From assembly GCF_005217615.1 (NCBI RefSeq), contig NZ_SZNK01000001.1, forward strand, positions 1,817,501-1,881,500: a DNA stretch of 64,000 nt, written 5' to 3'. This DNA comes from Brevibacillus antibioticus (lineage in GTDB: Bacteria > Bacillota > Bacilli > Brevibacillales > Brevibacillaceae). The stretch's first letter is position 1. The number at the start of each line of letters is the position of its first letter. The notes under the pieces are model-generated. The model searched no databases. It saw only the letters and a program-made list of their open reading frames with translations, and was not told the origin of the DNA. A program made the position numbers and the translations under genes. Positions 43,918 to 56,400 of the stretch are shown one piece after another.

Positions 43918-44580
43918 TTAGCGCTTTGTGATTAATATGCTGGATGTAATGTCGTTAAATCCGTATGGAACCAAATCGAGAATCGTGGTGCCCTCTGGAT
44001 TCGCATTACCACTAAAATTCAAACTTCTTCCAGTAAAGTTTGCATGTTCGAATATCGTTATATCATATGGTCCAACGATACGAATGGATGAAATCTTGTC
44101 ATTAAGTGGGATAGTGTTCGCGTTTGAGGTAACCTTGATCCAATCACCGCTCATGCCGTAGTGATCGTACAAGTAAACTCCATTAAGTTCTTCTTGATTT
44201 GCAGAAACGACAAGAGAAGAAGCTTCATCGTTCCCAATATTTTCGTCACTCATGTCACGATCACTGAACAAATAAGTAGTGCTACGTCCAGTCAAATTTG
44301 AGTGTTCGTAAACGGTTACGTTGTATCGATTATCTAAAATCTTGATCGAGGAAGCTTTGTCATTGAAGAATTTTTCATCAAGTTTATTAATTCTAGTGCC
44401 CTCGTATAGACCTAAGCAGTAACCTTGATAGTCTGCATCTTCGCACAAATATGCTACTGGTGGACCTGCCAGACCAATCATTGAACCTGTCCCATTCGCG
44501 GATACTGGACCTGTCCCTAATGCAATGAATGCCAACACGAACGTTGTTAAAGCGCTTATTAACTTAACTACACCTTTCAT
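43918..44580 (-). CDS. Secreted calcium-binding beta/gamma-crystallin protein
   Basis: 220 residues with a Sec signal peptide (cleavage likely after VSA near residue 28). The mature protein has two beta/gamma-crystallin domains, i.e. four Greek-key motifs, each with the calcium motif N/D-N/D-X-X-S/T-S: NDKASS, NDEASS, NDKISS and NDITSS. Tyr/His corners such as VTVYEHSNLTGRS and ITIFEHANFTGRS repeat in the two halves. Bacterial members are extracellular Ca2+-binding proteins with structural or inhibitor roles. A strong AGGAGGG precedes ATG 44580. It is a single gene. Confidence 0.85.
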   Translation of the reverse strand: MKGVVKLISALTTFVLAFIALGTGPVSANGTGSMIGLAGPPVAYLCEDADYQGYCLGLYEGTRINKLDEKFFNDKASSIKILDNRYNVTVYEHSNLTGRSTTYLFSDRDMSDENIGNDEASSLVVSANQEELNGVYLYDHYGMSGDWIKVTSNANTIPLNDKISSIRIVGPYDITIFEHANFTGRSLNFSGNANPEGTTILDLVPYGFNDITSSILITKR

Positions 44581-44956
44581 TTTAAATCCCTCCTATTAGC
44601 TAATGTTTAATACAAATATATGCTATTACAATTTCCAAAAAATGACAATGAGATATTTGTAAATTTTTGGTATACTCTTCCCCATACTGATCTTCCACAA
44701 CTCCTACTTGAAGTCAGCAGAGCGTCTTGTAAATTTCATAGCCATTTACCACTTACACAGATATGGAACTGCGGTGAAGTTGCTTTTGCTGTTTGGAACG
44801 GGTCGTGGTGTCACCTATTGCCAGATATTGTGACATTGTTTTCGGGTTTGGACGCACAACAAAAGCCAAATCTTGTCCTCCAAGATTTGGCTCGTTTCTA
44901 CTTAATCTACTATCTAACTATTTTCCTGCCCCATGAGTTGGGCAGTCATCCTCATC
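44581..44956. other. Intergenic stretch with one terminator
   Basis: No gene is supported. AGCCAAATCTT (44864-44874) pairs with AAGATTTGGCT (44882-44892); with the A tract on its left this is the terminator of the minus-strand ybjQ operon. A second short stem CTGCCC/GGGCAG lies near 44925-44945. Confidence 0.6.
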
Positions 44957-45181
44957 TTATTTTTCAATTTTGTAATAGCGATCTCCGGTCTTTGGATTGA
45001 AATATACACGACGCTTTTCCTGACTTACTGGATCGATCGTCACTTCATTCGTCGGCTCAAATCCGGGCGGGACGATTTCTCCGTGGTCTTGGTGCAGTCG
45101 TTTGTCCTTGATTTTCGAAATGATTAGCAAGATGATGAAAAGCAAGATCTGAAAAACGATGTAGGAAATGATATAAATCAT
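44957..45181 (-). CDS. Small single-pass membrane protein, ybjQ partner
   Basis: 74 residues. One N-terminal membrane helix (about 3-21, IISYIVFQILLFIILLIIS) is followed by a charged cytosolic tail with a conserved-looking end (RRVYFNPKTGDRYYKIEK). AGGTG lies just before ATG 45181, three bases after the YbjQ-like stop, so the two are co-translated. I do not recognise a named family. It probably works with the YbjQ protein at the membrane. Confidence 0.7.
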   Translation of the reverse strand: MIYIISYIVFQILLFIILLIISKIKDKRLHQDHGEIVPPGFEPTNEVTIDPVSQEKRRVYFNPKTGDRYYKIEK

Positions 45182-45184
45182 TCC

Positions 45185-45502
45185 TTACACCTGTTCAACG
45201 ACAACTGCTGTACCGTAAGCGACAACTTCCCCCATATTTCCCATATTTCCAGAGTCATACCGACACATTACCACAGCGTTAGCTCCCATGGCAGTTGCGT
45301 TTTTTATCATGCGGTCAAGCGCCTGTTTTCGCGCATCCTCTAGGAGCACCGTGTATTCCTTGATTTCTCCGCCAACTAGTGAACGAAGACCTGCCATGAT
45401 GTCTCCCCCAATTCCACGTGCTCGAACGATTAAGCCGAATGTCGTTCCTTTTACTTCAACGACACGATATCCTGGAATGTTTTCTGTTGTTACTACTATC
45501 AT
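45185..45502 (-). CDS. YbjQ / UPF0145 family protein
   Basis: 105-residue protein of the YbjQ (UPF0145) family. Signatures are TTENIPGYRVVEVKGTTFG, the central GGEIKEYTVLLEDARKQAL, and MGANAVVMCRYDSG. Family members form pentameric beta-rich rings; a heavy-metal-binding role has been proposed but not settled. TAGGAGA precedes ATG 45502. It forms a two-gene operon with the small membrane protein. Confidence 0.9.
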   Translation of the reverse strand: MIVVTTENIPGYRVVEVKGTTFGLIVRARGIGGDIMAGLRSLVGGEIKEYTVLLEDARKQALDRMIKNATAMGANAVVMCRYDSGNMGNMGEVVAYGTAVVVEQV

Positions 45503-45570
45503 TTGCTTCTCCTACTTTCTATGTTTTATTTTTCGAGATCACATGTAGCACGATGTCAGCACTAAAATGA

Positions 45571-45913
45571 CTAATGATCGCAGCTTCTAAACCGTAACGC
45601 CAATATAGGAAGCCGCATGAGCACGTCTTCGCAAACCCCTCTGTAAAAAGAAGAGAGGAAGCCGAAGAACCGTGATGAAATCAGTTCTTTACCCATTATT
45701 GTGGTCATTTGTTGTTGAAAGAATAAACGGTTCATCCATTTTACCAGGAGGCTTACAGCGAAACCTGACCCAATAGATACCGTCCAAAACGACCAGATGG
45801 AAAAAGGCAGCTCCGCTCCGTACACCCAGTGATCGGGAATCCAGCGACGAAGACCAGTGAAAGGCGTGAGCCATAGTCGCCAGTGCCAGAAATACGCAAC
45901 TCTGAATGATCAT
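45571..45913 (-). pseudogene. Decayed CPBP-type intramembrane protease gene
   Basis: Two overlapping minus-strand frames carry parts of one hydrophobic protein. One frame has FLALATMAHAFHW; the other has FWTVSIGSGFAVSLLVKW then FYRGVCEDVLMRLPIL, which resembles the GxxEE(I/V)LxRL motif of CPBP (CAAX-like) proteases with the second Glu changed to Asp. Frames shift between about 45750 and 45825, and the C-terminus is lost. I read it as a dead gene next to another dead gene. Confidence 0.5.
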
Positions 45914-46092
45914 TATCGTGAAATAGGTGGGACTTTGTTAGTAAAATAGAGGGCGGCTTGCAGCTGTTCGAGCGCGGAAACTGACTCGTCCAAGACGAGT
46001 AGCTCGGGGTTGTGAATGAGCACCTGGGCAATCCCCAGACGCTGATGAAAGTTGATGGAAACCACACGTAACGCATTTTGGTATGTAATTCG
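45913..46092 (-). pseudogene. ABC transporter ATPase fragment
   Basis: A 59-codon open stretch without a start encodes the signature-to-Walker-B part of an ABC ATPase: NFHQRLGIAQVLIHNPELLVLDESVSALE, described here by position (about residues 14-43), with Walker B LLVLDE. The Walker A half, the usual P in DEP, and everything after the D-loop are missing. The TAA at 45913-45915 ends it. It is a deletion remnant of a BcrA/YtrB-like exporter subunit. Confidence 0.65.
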
Positions 46093-46317
46093 TCAAGAAT
46101 TTGGACATAAATAAGCACTTGAGTTCCCATAACGTTTCTGTTCTTTCTTTACAATTATGTTAATAGAAAGGACATCGGTCTGCTACTTATTTGGTTTGGC
46201 TAAATATTTGAATTACATAGCACTTTCCGAAGTATGTATCATGTCGAGTGACATAAGCATTTTCTGGCAACACGCAGTCAGTATCCTTGGTTACATCACT
46301 CGACAGCAACTTGTCAA

Positions 46318-46788
46318 TTACGATTCGAAACGTGAATATCTAAATGTATGCCAAATTTCATTATCATCCTTAATGGTTAGATAGATTTGCCCCGCACCAT
46401 AATCCGCCATGGCTGCGTATACTTTTTCAGGGGTATATTCGCCTACATATTTACCATAATAATCGCTATCAAATGTTAATCTTCTTTCCGATATCTCAAA
46501 GGTTACCGATGTCCCTGTCGCTGCTATACATTTGACATTTACTTTATCGACTGCTGGCTGTTGATAGGTTTGATCATTTTGAGTTTGCACTGGGCTTTGC
46601 AGCCTAACCACTTCTAAATCCTTTTTTAATCCGTCATTCTTTTTCATACATGCTGACAAGGCTTCTTGTACTTCTGCCAAACGTCGCTCTAATCTGGCGA
46701 TGTGTCTCAGTAATTCGTATTCGTTGTAGCGTCTGCCTTCTCCCGCCGAAATTGGATAATAACCCTCTTGTGGATACCACCCGTACAT
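46318..46788 (-). CDS. Unknown protein with central coiled coil
   Basis: 156 residues. The aromatic/Gly N-terminus (YGWYPQEGYYP) resembles coat-type proteins. A coiled coil (about 25-65, LLRHIARLERRLAEVQEAL) and a C-terminal alpha/beta domain (about 85-156, CIAATGTSVTFEISERRLTFD) follow. GGAGGG precedes ATG 46788; the frame opens at 46818. No family is recognised. The codon pattern and start site make it a likely real gene. Spore-coat or envelope association is a guess from the N-terminus only. Confidence 0.6.
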   Translation of the reverse strand: MYGWYPQEGYYPISAGEGRRYNEYELLRHIARLERRLAEVQEALSACMKKNDGLKKDLEVVRLQSPVQTQNDQTYQQPAVDKVNVKCIAATGTSVTFEISERRLTFDSDYYGKYVGEYTPEKVYAAMADYGAGQIYLTIKDDNEIWHTFRYSRFES

Positions 46789-47405
46789 AATTTCCCTCCT
46801 CCATTGGCTTAGATACACTTTACGTTATGGTTTTTCCACCTATTCGTTCGCCTATTTCACCAGAAACTGGTTTTAATCTAACTTCACAAACGGTCATCAC
46901 TGATAGGCGTTGTTATTTTAACAATATTTTCTGTAGATGTAGACATCTTTCCAGGTTAAATCCTTCTCTTTTTCAAATAGAAAAGCATAAACATCTACTG
47001 ATTCTTTGTGGCTTTCTAAGAATACTAGCTAGCTCTTAATTGGTCACCATTAGGTGTCGTGTCAACATCATTGTGCAATTCATATGAAAACTGTCAATGG
47101 AAGGGTAAGCCCAGAAAAATAAAGATCAGGCATATAAACTAGCCTGATCTTTACGTACTCCTTTGCTCCTTGTGTATTCAAGAAGGAATCGCGATTCTCA
47201 CGGTTGAATACATCGAAGACGCTTCTGATAGTACGGCTCTTTCAAATGTCCTACTAAGCAGGTTACGTTTGTTTTGACAGGTTTAGCTCCATGTCAACCA
47301 AATCGAAACCAAAGACGTAGCCATCCTTCACGATTCGGACGTTGTTCACGAATGAATATCGGTGTAGCGCACGTCAATACTCGCGTTACACCATTTTGAA
47401 ATCCC
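46789..47405. other. 600-bp interval before the NRPS 3' end
   Basis: No complete gene. AAAGATCAGGC (47121-47131) pairs with GCCTGATCTTT (47142-47152), a likely terminator of the NRPS transcript read on the minus strand. A stop-to-stop minus-strand stretch at 47263-47373 encodes 36 residues (VNNVRIVKDGYVFGFDLVDM in its middle) without a start or ribosome binding site, possibly the tail of a lost gene. Confidence 0.5.
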
Positions 47406-50400
47406 TTACTTCAAAAAATGGTTGATCAGCGTAGCGTTTTGCTCGACAAAACCTGTATCTAGCATTTTTTCATGATCACCGTATCCGTCACAAGCTACAT
47501 ATGTGCCTGTTGTGGATGAGCCCCACAGATTGATATCGCCCCGCACATGCTTGCTCTGACTCGTTGGCGACTTGATCACATAAAGATTGGCAGCCACCTG
47601 TCCGTCATTTTTTAGATTGTCGAGATATGAGTAGTAGCTTTCGATTTTCTTCCCAACCTGTTTCTTGAAGAACTCTCCTTCCCCTTGCAACTGTGGGTAC
47701 GCTTGAAGCATGTGCTCAACGGTTTCCTGGGCATATTTGTGGCTTTCTTCTGGCGTAAGTCGCTCATCATTTATCTCCTGAATATAGAACGAGTCTAGCA
47801 ATATTAGATCCGAGACGCGTTCTCCCTGCTTCTCCAGAAGCTTCGTGATTTCAAAAGCCAGATTGCCCCCGGCTGAAATACCAAGGAAGGTATAAGGTCC
47901 ATGTAGTTGGACTTGCTTGATAAGACTAAGGTAAGCCTCCATACGAGCCTCTGATTCAATGAAGTTAAAGCTATAGAACGTATAGTTATCCAATGTTTCC
48001 GCCAGTCGCTGATAGACGACGCCCAGTGCCACTACAGGCGGGAAGCAAAAGATGATTTTTTTCCCTTGAATTTCCTCTTGAGCCGGGGAAGAAAGCAGTA
48101 TACGCTCTGTGGAATAATCGGGCATGGATGTATCCTGATTCGCAAGGAACTCCGCAATCTCACGGATCGTAGGGGTCTGGAAGGCTTGATGAATCGGTAT
48201 CTGGAGCAAAAGCTCTCGCGATAGACGGGCAGCGAATTTAATAATACTCATAGAATCGGCTCCTAGTGTAAAGAGATGGTCGTTTGCGCCAATTCGTTCG
48301 ATTCCCAATAAATCGCCCCAGATCATCGCAAGCTGTTTTTCCAGCTCACTCTCTGGTTCGGTATAGACAGTCGCAATCAAAGAGTCTATGTCTGGGTTCG
48401 GCATCGCCTTGCGGTTTACCTTACCATTTGGGGTTAGCGGCATTTCATCTATGTGCATGAAATGCAGGGGCACCATGTAGCTAGGTAGAACTTCACCGAG
48501 CTGTGACTTAATCTGCACGATGTCGATCGATTGCTCGGAGACGATATAGCCACATAGATATTTCCTGCCTTTGCTGTCTACTTGATCCAGTACAACGGCT
48601 TCCTTTACCTGAGGAAGCTGCAAGAGCTGGTTCTCAATTTCCCCAAGTTCCACCCGATAGCCACGAATCTTCACTTGAGCATCTTTTCTTCCCAGAAACT
48701 CAATGTAACCATCTTTATGCAAAATCCCATAATCCCCAGTCCGATAGAGTCTGCCCAACTGCGAATGTAGTATGAAAGCTTCCTCTGTCTTCAGCTTATC
48801 CTGCAAGTATTCCTTCGCTAAACCGATGCCGCCAATGTACAGTTCGCCCTGAACGCCGAGCGGGCAATAGCCAAGCTGCTCGTTCAGTACGTAAAACTTC
48901 TGGTTGGCAAGCGGCATACCATAAGGGATAGAAGTGTTGGTTTCAGCCACTTCGACTACGGGATAATAGATGGACCAGATCGACGCTTCTGTAGCTCCAC
49001 CCAGACTGACTACATCGGCATGCAGGAAATGCTTGGTGATTTTTTCTGGCAGTTTCACAGAAATCCAGTCTCCACTTAACAGTACGAGTCGCAACGAACT
49101 GTTCCTTCTGCGCGGCATAGAGCTAGTGTACTGGCTTTGCATCCAGTAAAACAGCTGTTCCTCGTCCCCATGATCGCTGCCAAGAAGCTCTTCCATCAGC
49201 AAATCCATGATTGCAGGTACCGAGTTCCAGATGGTAATCCTCTTCTCTTCGACCGTACGGCGTACCTCTGCCATATCGCGTTGATCTGCAACCATGACAA
49301 GCGTCGCCCCTGCTCCCAAAGCTCCAAAAATATCGTAGACGGACAGGTCGAAGCAAATGGAGGAGAGTCCGATTATCCGATCATTCTCATCGACTGTAAA
49401 CTTGCGATTGATATCCTGGATCGTATTGGCTGCGGCACCGTGGGTAATGACTACTCCTTTTGGCCTGCCCGTACTTCCTGAGGTATAGATGACATAGGCC
49501 ACATCTTCTGTGTGGTGATTTTCTTCCAGTCCGCCTGCGTGATATGCTGCTAATCCTTCTTGGTCGTACAGTTCAGGTCGAAGCAGTCTTGCACATTGAC
49601 TATGAGAGAGAATGTAACTTACCCTCTCTTCGGGATACTCCGGATCAATTGGCACATAGGCGGCCCCTGCTTTCACAATACCCAGCAGATTAACGATTGT
49701 CTCTATTTGGCGGCTAGCCAGTACAGCAACCCGATCATTTCGCGAAATCCCTTGCTCATGTAAATAATGAGCTACCTGATTGGAACGCTCATCCAACTCG
49801 CGGTAGGTAATGGCCTGCTCTTGGAAAATAACGGCTATGGCTTCAGGTACACGCATGGCTTGTTCAATAAACAAGGCATGCAGCGTCGTGTACGGAATCG
49901 CTTCATCCGTGTCATTATAGGCAGCAATGAATTGCTGGTCTTCCACCTTTCCACTCGGGGCATAGAAGACCTCCCCTTCTAAGACCCGATCAAGCAGGAC
50001 AAAATACTCTGCAAACATGGCGGAGATCATACTTTCCTCAAAAAGCTCCTCCACATAATCCCACGTAATCGTCAGGCCCCCATCTGCCTCCAGCACTTGA
50101 TAATCAAGGAAGACCTGAGAGGTTTGGGATACGGCCATTTTTACATCTCCCAACTGCTCTTGTTCGTTATGTTCGGGATCACCTGTATCAAGCAGCATGC
50201 TAGTGAAGACAATCGGCATGACAGCCCGGTTTCCTTCCAGTCCATGATACCTGACGAGATCGCGTATGAATTGGATGCCATCGTAGTGTCTTCTCTCTAA
50301 CGCTTCCATCAACACATCCTGCACAGCCTTGGCCTGCTCCCAGAAGGAGGATCCCCGAGAGAGTGACAAATCCAGCAGCATGACGGAGGTGAAATCTCCT

Positions 50401-53400
50401 ATTAAGTGCATCACATCTTCATGGAACGGATATCGATTGAAAATGGTGCAGTTCAAAGCAATATGGGACTGATTGCTCCAAAATGCCAACACCTTGGCGA
50501 ATGCTGTGCACAGTACAGCTGTTGGTGTGATCGAATGCTCTCGCGCTTTGCGTTTCAATTGTTCGTATTTGTCTTTTTGCACTTGCATGTTTACCCGTTT
50601 GAAATGCGGGCTTGTGACCAGCTCGGGACTCGTTCTCAGCGGAAGGGCCGGAGCGCTTGGAAAATCTTCTAGTTTGTTAAGCCAATATTGCTTATCGTCT
50701 TGATAAGTGGGTGACCCTTTAAACGCCTGATAAGCGATCATATAGTCGCGGAATGTAATCCCGATGTCCGGCAGTTGTCGTTGTGGATAATGGTACATTT
50801 CAAGCAATTCTTTATGAATAAATTGGAAGCTAGCTCCATCGGTGATTAGCATGTCATACCCGATAAATAGATAATGTGTATCGGCCGAGAGCTTGCATGC
50901 TTTATATTCAAATAGAGGCCACTGGTCAGTCGGGAAGATATAATGAGACATTCGCTCCCGCTCTGTCTCAATCCACTGTTGCTGTGCGTCTTTGTCCAGA
51001 TGCGTCAAATCCGTGATTGGGATCTGGTATGCAGGCACATCAGGCAGGATCTGTTGCTCGCCACTTGGTAAAATAACGGCGCGCAGCATTGGATGACGAG
51101 TAATGACTGTCTGTAGAGCTTGTGTGAGTCTTTGCATATCCAATTTGGTTTCCAGCTCCAGATAGACGTGGGTCGAGACTCCTCCCATTTCAAAATGATC
51201 GTGTCTCCCCATGAGGTACGCCATCTGTACATCTGTAAGCGGGAATGGTTCATACAAGCCAACAGTATCGGCCGTAATCTCGGGATAATTAATGATGTTC
51301 GTCGATGCGGACTCCGTCAGTAGCTGAGCCAGCTTGGAAATCGTCTGGTGACTCAAGAAATCACGCAGATTGACATCGACCCCCAGCTCTTTGCTGATAC
51401 GCGTGCGGATCTGGACCATAAGGACGGAGTTGCCACCCAGCTCAAAGAAGTGATCCTCCACACCGACACGCTCAAGCCCTAACACTTCGGCCCAAATCTG
51501 GGACAGCTTTTCTTCATAGGCGTTGCTTGGTGCGACATACCTTGATTCCATCTCTTGTTTCGTATCTGGCTGTGGCAACGCCTTGCGATCCACTTTCCCA
51601 TTAGGTGTCAATGGGATTACATCCAGTTCGATGAAGTACGTAGGCACCATGTACTCCGGCAGTTCACGCAAGAGATAGATGCGCAGCTCCTCTGCAGTCA
51701 CTTCTTCCTCTTCACTGCTGTAATATGCGCACAAATATTTTTTACCGCGATGGTCTGTCTGGTCGATTACGACAGCTTGACGGACGAAATCATGGACCAA
51801 GAGTCTTCCTTCGATTTCTCCCAACTCAATGCGATAGCCGCGGATTTTGATTTGATGGTCTTTTCGTCCCAAAAACTCGATAAAGCCTTCTAGGCGGAAC
51901 ACCCCATAGTCGCCCGTCCGATACAATCTGCCCAGTTCAGGATGGAGGATGAAGGCTGCGCTTGTCTTCTCCTCGTCATGCAGATATTCCTTGGCGAGAC
52001 CAATACCTCCGATGTAGAGTTCACCTTGCACGCCGACAGGACAATGCTGCATTTCCTGATTTAACACATAAAACTGCTGATTAGCGAGTGGCATACCATA
52101 CGGAATGGAGTACATGCCTGCTGGCAAAACTTCTGGGATCGGGTAATAAATCGACCAGATGGATGCCTCAGTTGCTCCACCCAAGCTAATGACCTGGGCT
52201 TGGGTAAAGTGACGCTTGATCTTCTGCGGCAGATGCAGAGCGATCCAGTCTCCGCTGAGCAGTACCGTCTTCATCTGTTCCTGCACAAAGGAGGAGTCGA
52301 TATTATCCAGCAACATCTCCATGATCGCGGGCACCGAATTCCAAATAGTAATCCCATGTTCTTTTAGCGCTTGACGCACCTCAAATACGTCACGCTGATC
52401 TTGAATCATGACCAAAGCCGCCCCTGCTCCCAGCGCTCCGAAGATGTCATAGACGGATAGATCGAAGCACATCGAGGACAGGCCAATAATCCGATCCGTC
52501 TCATTCACCCCGTATTTTCGGTTGATGTCCTGAATGGTATTGGCGCAAGCTCCATGGGTAATAACAACCCCTTTTGGTCTACCTGTACTGCCAGAGGTAT
52601 AGATGACATACGCTATGTCGTCAGGATTGTGGTTATCCGTCAGATAATCTGGAGCAAAGCTAGCCAAACCTTCCTGTTCGTACAGGTCAGGCTGCAGTAA
52701 CTGCTTGCAGTCGCTATTTTCCAAAAGGTAGCTTCTCCGCTCTTCTGGATACGCAGGGTCAACGGGAACATATGCTGCTCCGGCCTTGAGGATACCCAAC
52801 AGATTCACAATGGTTCCAACCTGATGGCTTGCTAGGACCGCTACTCGATCCTGCCGCCCTATTCCCAGCGCTTGCAAATAACGGGCTACCTGATTGGAAC
52901 GCTCGTCAAGTTCACGATATGTGATGTGTTGCTCTTGGCAAATTACAGCTGTTGCATCCGGTACCCGCTTTGCCTGTTCGGCAAACAAGGCATGCAGAGT
53001 CGTGTAAGGGATTTCTTCTGCTGTCTGGTTATAGTTGTGAATGCTCTCTTGCTCCGAGGTGCTCAGTTCGAAGATAAATTCTTGTTGTCCTTCGATCTCT
53101 GCCGCCAAGATGCCTGTATATTGCGCAAACATGGTGGAGATGATCTCAGGCTCAAACAATTCATCGACATAGTCCCACACAAGACGCAGGGAACCATTAT
53201 CCTCAAACACTTGATGGTCGAGATAAACCTGCGAGGTTTGGCCTGCGCCCATTTTGATTTCACCTAGTTCATACCAGCTTACTTCCCCAGATTCCTTGTT
53301 GCCAAGCAGAATACTGGTAAAGACGATCGGCATGACGGAGCGTGTCCCATACTGGTGATATTTCGACAGCTCCCGGATCATTTCGATTCCATCGTAATGA

Positions 53401-56400
53401 CGATGCTCCAATGCTTCGAGCAAGCGTTCCTGAATCGCGACCGCCCTTTCCCAGAAAGTGGGATATGCCCGCAAGTCAATCTCTAACAGGATCACGGAGG
53501 TAAAGTCACCAATCAGGCTATTCACATCGTCATGAAAAGGTAGTCGGTTAAAGACAGTGAGATTGATCGCAAAATGAGATTGGTTACTCCAGAAAGCAAG
53601 AACTTGAGCATAAGCCGCACACAGCACGGCAGACGGTGTTACATTATGCTCATGCGCTTTGTGTTTCAATTGCTCCCAGTCTGCTTTGGCAAAAGTTTGC
53701 TCAAATCGCTTGAAGTGCGGCGAATCAATGGTGCTTGGTTCCTGCTTCATCGGTAGTATCGGTGCTAGAGGGAATGTGGATAGCTGATCCAGCCAATAAA
53801 CTTTATCTCTTTCATAGGTGTTCGTCTTTTTAAATGCTTCCAAGGCCAAAATGTAGTCGCGATAGGTACTTCCCAACATCGGTGCCTGCCAGTCAGGCTG
53901 TTGATAAAATTTCATTAGCAGCTTGCCCATCAGTTGGATACTCGCACCATCAGCGATCAGCATATCGTAGCTAACGAACAGATAGTGCGTATCGGCTGAC
54001 AGCTTGAACGCTTTATATTCAAAGAGTGGCCACTGGTCGGTAGCAAATACACAGTGCGACATGCGCTCGCGTTCTTGCAAAATCCACTGCTGTTGAGCAT
54101 CAGCATCTAGATGCGTCAAATCAAGGATTTCTATCTGATAGGGTGGTACATGCTGCAAAATTTTCTGTTCGCCTGTAGGCAAGATGATCGCACGCATCAT
54201 GGGCTGGTAAGCAATGACTTTATTCAATGCTTCGTTCAGTGCAAGTATATCTGCTTGTGTTTCCAGTTCCGCATAGCCATGAGTTGCGACTCCGCCCATT
54301 TCAAAATGATCTTCCCTACCCATCAGATAAGCCATTTGCACATCTGTGAGCGGAAACGGCTCATGCATATTGGCGGGATCTGGCGTGAGTGACGGGTAAA
54401 CGATTGCTTGGGTCACATCTCCACTATTAAGCAACTGAGCCAGCTTAGAAATCGTCTGGTGACTCAAGAAATCACGTAGATTGACATCGACCCCCAGCTC
54501 TTTGCTAATACGCGTGCGGATTTGGACCATGAGTACGGAGTTGCCGCCCAGCTCAAAGAAGTGATCCTCTACTCCGACACGCTCAAGCCCTAACACCTCA
54601 GCCCAGATTTGAGCCAGTTTTTCCTCGATGTTCGTACGAGGGGCCACATATCTGGCATCCAGCTCTTGCTTCGTATCCGGCTGTGGTAACGCCTTGCGAT
54701 CCACTTTCCCATTGGGTGTCAGTGGGATTACATCCAGCTCGATGAAGTACGCTGGCACCATGTATTCTGGCAGTTCACGCAAGAGATAGATGCGCAGCTC
54801 CTCTGCTGTCACTTCTTCCTCTTCACTGCTGTAATATGCGCACAAATATTTCTTGCCGCGATGGTCTGTCTGGTCGATTACGACAGCTTGACGGACGAAA
54901 TCATGCACCAAGAGTCTTCCTTCGATTTCTCCCAGCTCGATGCGATAGCCCCGGATTTTGATTTGATGGTCTTTGCGTCCCAAAAACTCGATGAAGCCTT
55001 GGTGATGGAACACCCCATAGTCGCCCGTCCGATACAATCTGCCCAGTTCAGGATGGAGGATGAAGGCTGCACTTGTCTTCTCCTCATCATGCAGATATTC
55101 CTTGGCAAGACCAATACCTCCGATGTAGAGTTCACCTTGCACGCCGACAGGACAATGCTGCAATTGCTGATTCAACACATAAAACTGCTGATTGGCGAGC
55201 GGCATACCATAGGGAATGGAGCGCATACCTGTTGGCATGGTTTCTGGGATCGGGTAATAAATCGACCAGATCGATGCCTCGGTTGCTCCACCCAAGCTAA
55301 TCACCTGGGCTTTCGTAAAGTGGCGCTTGATCTTCTGCGGCAGATGCAGAGGGATCCAGTCTCCGCTGAGCAGTATCGCTTTCATTTGTTCCTGCACAAA
55401 GGAAGACTCGCTATTATCCACCAACATCTCCATGATCGCGGGTACGGAGTTCCAGATAGTAATCCCGTGTTCTTCTAAAGCCTGACGCACCTCCAATACG
55501 TCACGTTGATCCTGAATCATGACCAAAGCCGCCCCAGCTCCCAGTGCTCCAAAGACGTCATAGACGGATAGGTCGAAGCACATCGAGGACAGGCCAATAA
55601 TCCGATCGCTCTCGTTCACTCCGTATTTCGAGTTGATGTCCTGAATGGTATTGGCGCAGGCGCCGTGGGTGATGACAACCCCTTTTGGTCTGCCCGTACT
55701 CCCAGAAGTATAGATGACATACGCCACATCGTCAGGATAGTGGTTTTCCTCCAGCTCATCTGCTGCATAGCTGGCCAAGCCTTCCCGTTCATACAGGTCA
55801 GGTTGTAGTAACTGCTTGCAGTCGCTATTTTCCAGGAGGTAGCTTCTCCGCTCTTCTGGATAAGTGGGATCAACAGGAACATAGGCTGCCCCTGACTTAA
55901 GGACACCCAATAGATTCACAATGGTTCCAAGTTGACGGCTTGCTAGGACTGCTACTCGATCCTGCCGCCCTATTCCTTGCGCCTGCAAGTAACGGGCTAT
56001 CTGATTGGAACGCTCATCAAGCTCACGATACGTGAGATGCTGCTCTTGGCAGATTACAGCCAGTGCATCCGGTATTCGCTGTACCTGTTCGGCAAACAAA
56101 GCATGCAGAGTCGTATACGGGATTTCTTGCTGCGTACGATTAAACGCAGCAATCTGTATCTTATCTTTCTCACCAATCTGGAGTGGTTCAGGCGTATTCC
56201 CTTGTAACAAGCTATCTACCATGCTGGAAAAATGAACAAACATCGTCTCCATCATCTCTGGATCAAACAATTCATCCACATAATCCCAGAAAATCCAGAG
56301 TTCATCCGCTAGCAAGGTTGCCTGAAAATCAATATAGACTTGTGATGTCTGAGTAATCCCCGTCTTGAGATCGCCCAATTGCTCCAAGCCAGGACGACCC

